Positions 25,041-32,011 of a stretch of 64,000 nt of DNA are shown piece by piece (positions within the stretch are counted from its first letter, which is position 1; every line of letters begins with the position of its first letter). The notes below the pieces were generated by a model, which was not told the DNA's origin, ran no database searches, and saw only the letters and a list, made by a program, of their open reading frames with translations. This DNA comes from Enhydrobacter aerosaccus. Lineage in GTDB: Bacteria > Pseudomonadota > Alphaproteobacteria > Reyranellales > Reyranellaceae. Both the position numbers and the translations under genes were made by a program. The stretch lies in NCBI RefSeq assembly GCF_900167455.1, contig NZ_FUWJ01000015.1, positions 53,603 to 117,602 of the forward strand, given 5' to 3'.

Positions 25041-26243
25041 GTGGATGCAAGGGCAGAAGCCGGCAAATCGGCCGGGTACAGGGGGGCCGGGCTCCATCGT
25101 CCGCTGATCGTGCTGGCCGTCTGCGGCGTGGGAGCGATCGGCTATTTCGCCCGTGACTTCCTGATTCCCACGGCGGCCGCCGTCGTTCTGGCGCTGCTAC
25201 TGACGCCGGTCGCCAACGCGCTCGAGCGCATCCGCATTCCGGGCACTGCGGCAGCGGCCTTATCGGTCCTGTTCCTCGCGTTGCTCGTCGCCGGCCTGTT
25301 GTCGCTGGCGATTCCCTCCATTGCCGACTGGGTGCAGCAGGCGCCTCTGCTGACCTACAAGCTGGAACGCAAGCTGGAAGGGCTGCGGCAATCGCTCGCC
25401 TTCATGCAGGACCTGACCGCGCGGGTCGAGGAGGCCGCGACCGCGACAGCGAATCGTGTCGCCGAGCCGGCAGAGAAGGTCGTGATGCGCGACCACTCGC
25501 TGCTCAGCCAACTCGCCAGCACGACGCCGCTGGTCGTGCTGCAGATCGCCTATGCCGGCGTGCTCGCCTTCATGCTGCTGGCCCACCGCAACACGCATCG
25601 CCGTCAGATCCTGCGCATTCCCGGCAGCTTCTCGACGCGGGTGCGGCTGGCCCGCGTCATGCGCGACATCAACGAACGCGTCGGCTACTACCTCTTCTCG
25701 CTGGCCGTGATCTATGCGGTGGTGGCGGTGCTGGCGAGTGTCGGCCTGGCCTTGCTCGGCCTGCCCAACGCGGTGATGTGGGGCGCCTTCATGGGCCTCG
25801 CCTCGTTCGTGCCGTTCGTCGGTCCACCGGCGCTGATCGCCGTGGTGACCGTCGTGGCGCTGCTGACCTTTCAGGATTGGCAGCGCGTCGTTGCCGTGCC
25901 GGCCTTGCTGACCGTGATCCACTTCACGGAATCCCAACTCGCGACTCCGACCTTCGTCAGCCGGCGGTGCGCCCTCAACACCGTGGCCGTGTTCGTGGCG
26001 ATCGGCCTGTTGGGATGGATGTGGGGGCCGATCGGCGCCATCGTCGCGGTGCCGTTGCTGATCCTGATCAGCACCATCTCGGCCCATATCCCGGCCATGC
26101 ATTGGCTAGAGGTGCTGCTGGCGGACGATCAGCCGGTCAGTCCGCGCCACGCGAAGCCGCCGCTGTCTGCACCGCCGTGGCGTCCGCCTCGTCAGCCGGT
26201 ACGGCCGGCGCGTCAACGGCGGCGTCTGCTCGCGGCGAAGTAA
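25041..26243 (+). CDS. AI-2E family transporter (PerM-like)
   Basis: 400-residue inner-membrane protein with about eight spans. AI-2E landmarks: the N-terminal pair of spans ending LLTPVANALERIRIPG, a long amphipathic region (about residues 100-150, ADWVQQAPLLTYKLERK onward), and the C-terminal block GAFMGLASFVPFVGPP, then FVSRRCALNTVAVFV. Members export or move small molecules, but the substrate is rarely known. The GTG start at 25041 has a GAGGTGA Shine-Dalgarno. The 3' end overlaps the convergent holin-like gene by 31 bp. Confidence 0.85.
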   Translation: MDARAEAGKSAGYRGAGLHRPLIVLAVCGVGAIGYFARDFLIPTAAAVVLALLLTPVANALERIRIPGTAAAALSVLFLALLVAGLLSLAIPSIADWVQQAPLLTYKLERKLEGLRQSLAFMQDLTARVEEAATATANRVAEPAEKVVMRDHSLLSQLASTTPLVVLQIAYAGVLAFMLLAHRNTHRRQILRIPGSFSTRVRLARVMRDINERVGYYLFSLAVIYAVVAVLASVGLALLGLPNAVMWGAFMGLASFVPFVGPPALIAVVTVVALLTFQDWQRVVAVPALLTVIHFTESQLATPTFVSRRCALNTVAVFVAIGLLGWMWGPIGAIVAVPLLILISTISAHIPAMHWLEVLLADDQPVSPRHAKPPLSAPPWRPPRQPVRPARQRRRLLAAK

Positions 26244-26476
26244 AGACTGAGACCCAAAAGAGCGTAAAAGACGCCGATGATGGCCCAGGCGCCGGCCGGA
26301 TCGAGCTGGCGCTCCAGAAGAGTGAGGGCGGCGTAGCTGAAGCACAGCACGGCCACGACCCCGCCGAGGAATGCAGCCAAGGTCAGCATCGCCCGCGCGG
26401 CGACTTCACCCGCCGCTGCCCGGAGAGAGCCGGCGGCGAGCGTCGTGGTGGCGAGCCGGAGGATGGGGCCAATCAT
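26213..26476 (-). CDS. Small two-span membrane protein, holin-like
   Basis: 87 residues: a short amphipathic N-terminal helix (MIGPILRLATTTLAAG), then two hydrophobic spans (LTLAAFLGGVVAVLCFSYAAL and WAIIGVFYALLGLSLYF, the first clipped) and a basic RRRR end. Such proteins are often annotated as phage-holin-superfamily or YqjE-like and sit next to DUF883/YqjD genes, as here (95 bp from the DUF883 gene). The start is the ATG at 26476; a longer frame exists but its N-terminal part is Arg/Ser-rich noise. Function unknown. Confidence 0.6.
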   Translation of the reverse strand: MIGPILRLATTTLAAGSLRAAAGEVAARAMLTLAAFLGGVVAVLCFSYAALTLLERQLDPAGAWAIIGVFYALLGLSLYFAASRRRR

Positions 26477-26570
26477 GGCAAGCGGTTCCCCCGGGTCGGC
26501 TCCCGGCTCGGCGGCCGCGACGGAAGATCCGGTTCTAGCGACCGCGCGGGAGGCCGGGCGCGAGGCCCGG

Positions 26571-26945
26571 CTATTGCCGCCGACAAAGGTACCCCGCGAG
26601 GAAGCCGATGCCGACGATGGCGGCCAGCGTTCCCACCGGGCGATTCTGGACGTTGTCGACCAGCGAATCCTTGGCCTTGTCGCGCAGTTCCGCCGACTTC
26701 CGGGCCAGGGCCTCCATGGTCTCGCGGGCGCTGTCGCCGTACTCGTCGACGAACTCCTGCGCCGCCTGGATCGCATTGTCGATCGCCTGCTTGCTCTTGC
26801 CCTCGATCGTGCTCATCGCTCGGCTGACGCCGTCGCTGGCTTCCGCTTCGAGCGCGGTCGACAGTTTCTGCAACTGCGCCTTGAGCGCGTTGATCTCCTT
26901 GACCAGATCCTTGCTGGACTGACCAGCCAAGCCATTGGCGCGCAT
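26571..26945 (-). CDS. DUF883 / ElaB-YqjD-type membrane-anchored protein
   Basis: 124 residues. A long charged helix (about residues 12-98; DLVKEINALKAQLQKL, then AIDNAIQAAQEFVDEYG) is followed by NRPVGTLAAIVGIGFLAGYL, a C-terminal tail anchor with GxxxG. In E. coli, relatives ElaB and YqjD are tail-anchored and bind stationary-phase ribosomes; whether this one does is not known. It precedes the holin-like gene, an arrangement seen widely. Confidence 0.75.
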   Translation of the reverse strand: MRANGLAGQSSKDLVKEINALKAQLQKLSTALEAEASDGVSRAMSTIEGKSKQAIDNAIQAAQEFVDEYGDSARETMEALARKSAELRDKAKDSLVDNVQNRPVGTLAAIVGIGFLAGYLCRRQ

Positions 26946-27015
26946 GGTGTTCTCCGGGCTGCGAGGTGAATTCCTGCGCAGTAAACGCCGTCCGGAGGCT
27001 GAGGTTTCCGCGCGT

Positions 27016-27765
27016 CTAGCCGTCCCAGACGTTCTGCGGCATCGGCAGCTTGGCGAAGTCGGCCTCGACCAGCGGCCGGTGATGGGCGACGCCTTCCTTC
27101 TCAAGCAGCATCATGTACTGACGCACATGCTGGCCGGAGTGCCAGGTGGTTCGCTCCAGCAACTCGTGCAGGGACTGCGGACCATAATAGGTCTGCAGCG
27201 TCTTGCCCGGCGATGCATCGCCCTTGGCCCGCCAGTCGCGGAAACGCTGCCGGACCTTTTCGCCATAGGCGACCAGGGCGGCCGTGTCGGCATCGGCCGC
27301 CGGCTCCTCGCGGAACATGGCCTGGACGAGGGGAATGCCCTCGTTGGTGCCAAGGAAAGCATCGACGACGCGGAAGAGATGGAACCCCAGCGTGCGATAG
27401 CTGCGCGGGCGGCCAGGGACATGGGTGCCGAGCCGGTCATAGGGCATCAGCGGAATGAGCTCGAGGGCGGCGCCCATGAACTTGTCGACGCGCTGGCACA
27501 GCTCGTCGACCGAAAGCTGCGGCCCGGATTTCTCGGCGAGCCCCAGGAAGTCGACGATCTGCTTGGTGCTCTGGCCGAACACGAACTTGTCGCCGCGCGC
27601 CAGCACCGGCACCGAGCGCACGCCAAGCCGCTGCAGCTCGGCCATGCCGTCCGGATCTTCAAGAACATTCACGGATACGAAGTCGATCCCACGGACCGAT
27701 AGAAACTCTTTGAGTCTCAAACAGCTGGTTCAACCAGGCTGCCAGAACACCTTCAACGGCGGCAT
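27016..27765 (-). CDS. Glutaredoxin-like/DinB fusion with in-frame UGA at the redox site (candidate selenoprotein)
   Basis: Read from ATG 27765 the frame begins MPPLKVFWQPG, then UGA (27730-27732), then TSCLRLKEF and continues open to the stop, about 249 residues. Non-Sec relatives have Cys at this place, forming a CxxC redox motif (WQPGCTSC), so here it would be UxxC. Domain 1 (residues 1-85) is glutaredoxin/thioredoxin-like, with the cis-Pro block VRSVPVLARG. Domain 2 (about 90-235) is DinB/maleylpyruvate-isomerase-like with His in GFHLFRVVD and TTWHSGQH as metal ligands. A strong Shine-Dalgarno precedes this ATG; the only in-frame restart after UGA is a TTG without one. Either selenocysteine insertion or a fresh nonsense mutation explains it. 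I favour Sec because the downstream frame is perfectly kept. Confidence 0.6.
27683..27699 (-). promoter_or_regulatory. Candidate bacterial SECIS-like hairpin
   Basis: In the mRNA, UCGGUCCGUGGGAUCGA folds as a 7-bp stem (one G-U pair) with a GUG loop. The loop begins 37 nt after the UGA, at the long end of the spacing seen for bacterial SECIS elements, and it has the expected G and U in the loop. Pattern-based only. Confidence 0.35.
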
Positions 27766-27771
27766 GCTTTA

Positions 27772-27777
27772 CTCCCT
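27772..27777 (-). promoter_or_regulatory. Ribosome binding site deciding the start at 27765
   Basis: AGGGAG lies 6 nt before the ATG at 27765 on the minus strand. No comparable site precedes the in-frame TTG at 27720 that follows the UGA. This supports translation starting upstream of the UGA. Confidence 0.6.
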
Positions 27778-27823
27778 AAACTTGGCGCGACCCTACGCGC
27801 TGTCACCGGAGCCAACAAGCACC

Positions 27824-28207
27824 TCACACGGCTTTGTGACAGACGATGCAGACCTTGTTGCCATCGGGGTCTCTGACATAAGCGCCGTAATAGTTCGGAT
27901 GATAATGCGGGCGCAGGCCGGGCTTGCCTTCATCGTGGCCGCCGTGAGCGAGGGCTGCGGCATGAGCGGCATCGACCGCACTGCGATCCGACGCCTCGAG
28001 GCCGATCGTGATGCCGTTGCCGACGGTGGCTGGCTTACGGTCGAGCGGACGCACGATCCACAATTGCGGCCGACTGTTCGGAGAGCCGTATGCCGCCGCT
28101 TCCGGATGATCGGCAAGACGCGTCAGGCCGAGCGCCACGCCGACGGCATCGTAGAAGGCTTTGGCCCGAGCGATATCGTTGCTGCCGACGGTAAGGTGAC
28201 TGAACAT
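27824..28207 (-). CDS. Glyoxalase/VOC-family protein
   Basis: 127-residue cytoplasmic protein of the vicinal-oxygen-chelate fold. It starts MFSHLTVGSNDIARAKAFYD, the usual first beta-alpha unit with the metal His. HYHPNYYGAYVRDPDGNK carries the paired His, the Tyr and the C-terminal acidic motif. Members include lyases, dioxygenases and thiol-dependent resistance enzymes; the substrate is unknown. I chose ATG 28207; a GTG at 28219 is possible. It lies 58 bp upstream of the UGA-containing gene on the same strand, so both may be expressed together. Confidence 0.8.
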   Translation of the reverse strand: MFSHLTVGSNDIARAKAFYDAVGVALGLTRLADHPEAAAYGSPNSRPQLWIVRPLDRKPATVGNGITIGLEASDRSAVDAAHAAALAHGGHDEGKPGLRPHYHPNYYGAYVRDPDGNKVCIVCHKAV

Positions 28208-28225
28208 CGATGGTGACACCTTGAT

Positions 28226-29215
28226 TCAGTTGGCGGGCGTGCCGCCGAGGGACGTCACCAGATCGTGCCAGCGCTTGAGATGGGTCGCAATCAGGGCGAC
28301 GGTTTCCTCGGGCGTCGAGGTCTGCACCTCGAGCCCGAACTGGGCGAGCTGTTCGGAGACGTCGGACGACTGGATCGTCGTCACCAGAACACGATTCCAT
28401 TCCAGGATCACGCGCGCCGGCACCATCGGCGCACTGAAGAAGCCGTACCACTCGACGATCTCGAGTTCGGGATGGCCGACGTCGCGCACGACGGGAATGT
28501 TCGGGGCGACGGCGAGTCGATTGTGGCCGGAGATGGCGAGGATGCGGATCTGCTTGCCGCGATAGGCGGCCAGGAAGGAGGGCACACCGGCGAAGCCGGC
28601 CGGAATGAGTCCCTCGCTCATGTCATGGATGAGGGACCCGGCGCCGCGGAACGGCACGCCCGTCAGCTTGACGCCGAACTCGCGGCTGAACAGGCGGATA
28701 TAGAAGTCGAGGGTGAGATCGGCCGCCGTGGTTCCGACCTTTCCGCGTTGCTGCGGATCGCCCTTCACCCAGTCGATATATTCGGCCACCGTCTGGGCCG
28801 GAGTCGTCGGCGAGACGGCAAAGGCACCCTGGAAGGTGCCCACCTCGGTGATCGGCGTGATGTCGATCAGCGGATCGAAGGGAAAGCCCGGCGTGACGAC
28901 GCGCGCCGCCAGCGTCGTTGACGGCATGAGGGCGATCAGCGATCCGTCGCTGGGACCGTTCTTCAGGATCTCGCCCGCCGTCGCGCCAGTGGCGCCCGGC
29001 TTGTTCTCCACCACGATGCGCTGGCTGATCCGGCGTTGCAGTTGCGCCGCGATCAGGCGCGCCATCAGGTCCGTGCCGCCGCCGGCAGCGAAGCCGACGA
29101 CGATGCGCAGTGGCTTGTCGGGAAGGATGCCCTGGCCGTGGGCGAGCGCCGGCAGGATTGCCGGCGCGGCGCCGAGCCAGGCGACGGATTGGCGACGGGA
29201 TAGCGTGAACGGCAT
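28226..29215 (-). CDS. Tripartite tricarboxylate transporter receptor (Bug family)
   Basis: Periplasmic receptor of 329 residues. Signal peptide about residues 1-27 (FTLSRRQSVAWLGAAPAI ... AHGQG). The Bug signature PLRIVVGFAAGGGTDLMARL follows at once, with VENKPGATG and the fold's second domain block VPFRGAGSLIHDM near residue 190. It binds a carboxylate or similar solute for a TTT-type carrier. No TctA/TctB genes are nearby, as is common for orphan Bug proteins. Expressed on the same strand as the VOC gene, 18 bp apart. Confidence 0.9.
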   Translation of the reverse strand: MPFTLSRRQSVAWLGAAPAILPALAHGQGILPDKPLRIVVGFAAGGGTDLMARLIAAQLQRRISQRIVVENKPGATGATAGEILKNGPSDGSLIALMPSTTLAARVVTPGFPFDPLIDITPITEVGTFQGAFAVSPTTPAQTVAEYIDWVKGDPQQRGKVGTTAADLTLDFYIRLFSREFGVKLTGVPFRGAGSLIHDMSEGLIPAGFAGVPSFLAAYRGKQIRILAISGHNRLAVAPNIPVVRDVGHPELEIVEWYGFFSAPMVPARVILEWNRVLVTTIQSSDVSEQLAQFGLEVQTSTPEETVALIATHLKRWHDLVTSLGGTPAN

Positions 29216-29325
29216 CGTTTCCCCAACGGATAGGCGCGATGGACCGACGGCTTCTTATGACAAAGGATGCCGCAGGTGTTGGGGAGGGGACAAGCGAGGT
29301 TTGCAGCCGATTCGGCTGCAAAATA

Positions 29326-29832
29326 CTAGAGGGTGCGCTGCATCAGCACTGTATCGACCCATTGCCCGTGCTTGAAGCCGACGCGCTCGAGCGTGCCGAT
29401 CATCCGGAAGCCGCAACTGCGATGCAGCGCGATCGATCCGGCATTGCCGCTGTTGCCGATCACGGCCAGCATCTGCTGCCACGGCCCGCGCGTGCAGCGC
29501 TCGATCAGCTCGGCGAGCAGGAGCTTGCCGATGCCGCGTCCGCGCATCGCATCGTCGATATAGACCGAGTTCTCCACCGTGTAGCGATAGGCCGGTCGCG
29601 GCCGGTAGGAGCCGGCATAGCTGTAGCCGGCAACGCGCCCCTCGGTCTCGGCCACGATGTAGGGCAGGCCGAGATCGAGCACCTTGCGCCAGCGCGACAG
29701 CATCTCCTCGTGCGAGGGCGCCTCCTCCTCGAAGGAGGCGAGGCCGTGCCTGACATGATGACCGTAAATGGAAGTGATCGCCTCGAAGTCGGCTTCGGCG
29801 GCGTCGCGGAGGGTAATGGAGGACGTACTCAT
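29326..29832 (-). CDS. GNAT acetyltransferase, phosphinothricin-acetyltransferase-like
   Basis: 168 residues of the GNAT fold close to the Pat/YncA group: ITLRDAAEADFEAIT at the start, IYGHHVRHGLASFEEEAP, then YRYTVENSVYIDDAMRGRG and GIGKLLLAELIERC (motif A, residues about 85-115), and RSCGFRMIGTLERVGFKHGQW at the C-terminus. Acts on an amine or herbicide-like amino acid; the physiological substrate is unknown. Single gene. Confidence 0.85.
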   Translation of the reverse strand: MSTSSITLRDAAEADFEAITSIYGHHVRHGLASFEEEAPSHEEMLSRWRKVLDLGLPYIVAETEGRVAGYSYAGSYRPRPAYRYTVENSVYIDDAMRGRGIGKLLLAELIERCTRGPWQQMLAVIGNSGNAGSIALHRSCGFRMIGTLERVGFKHGQWVDTVLMQRTL

Positions 29833-29922
29833 ACTCGCTGGAAATCTACGCCCTCGCCCGCCTCACGCACAGGCGCGCGCCGTTATGACTTTCATAAGCG
29901 AAAGCGCTGTCAGGCCCACCTA

Positions 29923-30819
29923 TCAGGCTCGCAGGCGGGCGGCGCGGCGCAACGCCGCCACCGTCTCGCGCAGCCCCTTGTGCAAGGGCTTGTCGCGCCT
30001 CAGCACGAGACCGATCTTGCGGCTGAGTCGCGGTGACAGCGACTGCACGACGAGATTGGGTGACTTGTAGGGGCCTTCCACCGCCATGCGCGGAACGATG
30101 CCGCAGCCCAGCCCGGCATCGACCAGTTCCTTGATCGCCTCGACGCTGCCCAGCTCCATGGCCGGCTTCACGGTGAAGCCGCCGGCGGCGAACCAGTCGT
30201 CGACGATACGCCGCGTCTGCGAGCCCGATTCGTGCAGCACGATCGGATGGCGGATGAGCACGTCGGGCGTCACCGCCTTGGGCAGCGTGATGCCCTTGCG
30301 CGGCGACAGCACGACGAATTCGTCGTCGAACATCGGCGTCACGTCGAACATGCGGCCGATCGCTGGCAGGGTGACGAGGCCGATATCGATCGTGTTCTCC
30401 TCGACCTGCTTCAGCACGTCGGGCGAATTGCCGGTGTTGACGTAGATCTCGAGGCCGGGGAACTGGCGCCGCAGTTCACGCAGGATCGGCGGCAGGAAAT
30501 GGATGCAGGCGGTGGCACCGGTGCCGATGCGCACGCGGCTCATCGTACCCGCTGCATAGGGCGCCAGTGCTTCCTCGGTGGCCGCGACGGCCTCGGCGAT
30601 CCTTCGGGCGTGCAGCAGTAGCTCGGTGCCGGCTGGCGTCGGCGCGGCCCGCTTGCCGACCCGCTCGATCAGCCGCACGCCCAGCCGCTTCTCGAGCTGG
30701 CGGATCTGCAGGCTGACCGCCGGTTGCGTCAGGTCGAGCCGGTCGGCGGCGGCGGAAAAACTGCCGAGCTCGACCACATGCTTGAACGTGTCGAGCTGGT
30801 CGAGATTGAGGCCGCGCAT
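29923..30819 (-). CDS. LysR-type transcriptional regulator
   Basis: 298 residues. The N-terminal winged helix-turn-helix is standard: LDQLDTFKHVVELGSF, then SAAADRLDLTQPAVSLQIRQLEK (clipped), recognition helix near residue 30. The effector-binding domain follows. The start is at ATG 30819 rather than 30828 (only three residues differ). It lies 61 bp after the membrane-fusion gene on the same strand and may be the last gene of the efflux operon, or may control it; AaeR is a LysR regulator of the related aae system in E. coli. Confidence 0.88.
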   Translation of the reverse strand: MRGLNLDQLDTFKHVVELGSFSAAADRLDLTQPAVSLQIRQLEKRLGVRLIERVGKRAAPTPAGTELLLHARRIAEAVAATEEALAPYAAGTMSRVRIGTGATACIHFLPPILRELRRQFPGLEIYVNTGNSPDVLKQVEENTIDIGLVTLPAIGRMFDVTPMFDDEFVVLSPRKGITLPKAVTPDVLIRHPIVLHESGSQTRRIVDDWFAAGGFTVKPAMELGSVEAIKELVDAGLGCGIVPRMAVEGPYKSPNLVVQSLSPRLSRKIGLVLRRDKPLHKGLRETVAALRRAARLRA

Positions 30820-30880
30820 GCCTAACAATAGCTTATGAGCCTACCGCTTTGCCAAAGAATTGCTGATAGGATGCCGCGTG

Positions 30881-31753
30881 TCAGGGAGCACGGGACTGGT
30901 CGACCACCACCGTGCAGGTGAGTCCGGCGACGAGTTGCACGCCGGGCGGGACGGACTCGATCTTGATGCGCACGGGGATGCGCTGTGCCAGCCGGATCCA
31001 GTCGAAGGCCGGATTGACGTTGGCGAGCAGGCCATTGGCGGCGCTGCCATCGGCGATGGCGCGGCTGACGCCCTCGACCGTGCCGCCGATCTCTGCCCCG
31101 CCCGCCATCAGCCGCACCCGCGCCTTCGCGCCGGTGCGGATGGCCGGCAACTTGGTCTCCATGAAGTAGGCGTAGACATAGAAGGAGTCGCTGTCGACCA
31201 GGGCCAGCACGCCCTGGCCGGTGGTGGCGTAATTGCCGACGGTGGCCGTGAGGTTGGTGACGTAGCCGTTGACCGGCGCGCGCACCTCGGTGCGGGTGAG
31301 GTTGATGCGGGCGGTGGCGAGATTGGCCTCGGCCTGCTGCAGCTCGGCCAGGGCTTCCTGGGCCAGTGCCGAGGTCCGCTCGGAGACTGCCGCCGAGACC
31401 GCGCCGGTGAGGCCGAGCTTGGCGTCGCGCTCGGCATCGTCCTGTGCCAGCTTCAGCGCCTCCTTGCGCATCAGCACGATCGCCTCGGCCTGTTCGACGG
31501 CGATCTTGAAGCGTTCGCGGTCGATCACGAACAGGACGTCGCCCTTGTGAACGACCTGGTTGTCGATGACGTTGATGGTGCGGATCAGGCCCGACACGTC
31601 GGGCGCCACCTCGACGACATTGGCGCGCACCCGCGCATCCTGGGTCCAGGGCGACTGGGTATAGAAGTCCCATAGCCGCCAGCCGATGAACACCGCGGCG
31701 GCGGCCACCGCCACGGTCACGACGATGCCGACGAGGTTGCGCGTCACAGCCAT
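30881..31753 (-). CDS. HlyD-family membrane fusion protein (AaeA/EmrA-like)
   Basis: Periplasmic adaptor of 290 residues that links an inner-membrane exporter to the outer membrane. One N-terminal anchor (LVGIVVTVAVAAAAVFIGW, residues 7-25), then a short first lipoyl half (ARVRANVVEVAPDVSGL), a coiled-coil hairpin (about residues 80-160, ERFKIAVEQAEAIVLM) and the second lipoyl half VRAPVNGYVTNL. The start overlaps the small DUF1656 gene by 10 bp (31744-31753), so the adaptor is translationally coupled to it. Confidence 0.9.
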   Translation of the reverse strand: MAVTRNLVGIVVTVAVAAAAVFIGWRLWDFYTQSPWTQDARVRANVVEVAPDVSGLIRTINVIDNQVVHKGDVLFVIDRERFKIAVEQAEAIVLMRKEALKLAQDDAERDAKLGLTGAVSAAVSERTSALAQEALAELQQAEANLATARINLTRTEVRAPVNGYVTNLTATVGNYATTGQGVLALVDSDSFYVYAYFMETKLPAIRTGAKARVRLMAGGAEIGGTVEGVSRAIADGSAANGLLANVNPAFDWIRLAQRIPVRIKIESVPPGVQLVAGLTCTVVVDQSRAP

Positions 31754-31992
31754 CCCGCGCTCCCGCCCAGCACGATGCCGCCCAGGATCACCACATAAAG
31801 CGCCATGCCGAACAGCGCGCGATGCCAGACGAAGCGGTAGAGCCGGGTCGCCGCCAGCAGCCAGTGCAGCGCGATGAAGACGAGCAGGGCCAGCAGCGCC
31901 CACGCCATCAGGGCGGGCACGTAGAAGCCGAGAAGGGAGAGATCCTCCACGCGGCTGATGGCGGAGAGGCTGACGGAGGGCGGCGGAAGCAT
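31744..31992 (-). CDS. DUF1656 small membrane protein (AaeX-like)
   Basis: 82 residues with two predicted spans: FYVPALMAWALLALLVFIAL and ALYVVILGGIVLG. The pattern, with Phe-Tyr-Val-Pro before span 1 and Arg-Phe-Val-Trp-His between spans, matches the DUF1656 family that accompanies aromatic-acid efflux pumps. It sits between the FUSC exporter (19 bp gap) and the HlyD adaptor (overlap), the classic three-gene layout. Confidence 0.85.
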   Translation of the reverse strand: MLPPPSVSLSAISRVEDLSLLGFYVPALMAWALLALLVFIALHWLLAATRLYRFVWHRALFGMALYVVILGGIVLGGSAGWL

Positions 31993-32011
31993 GGGCTCGA
32001 TGTCGCTCTGA

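Noticed and set aside
27016..27720. A shorter version of the Grx/DinB gene starting at TTG 27720
   Set aside because: No ribosome binding site, and it would lack the first strand of the redox fold. The upstream ATG with a good site keeps the homologous N-terminus, apart from the UGA.
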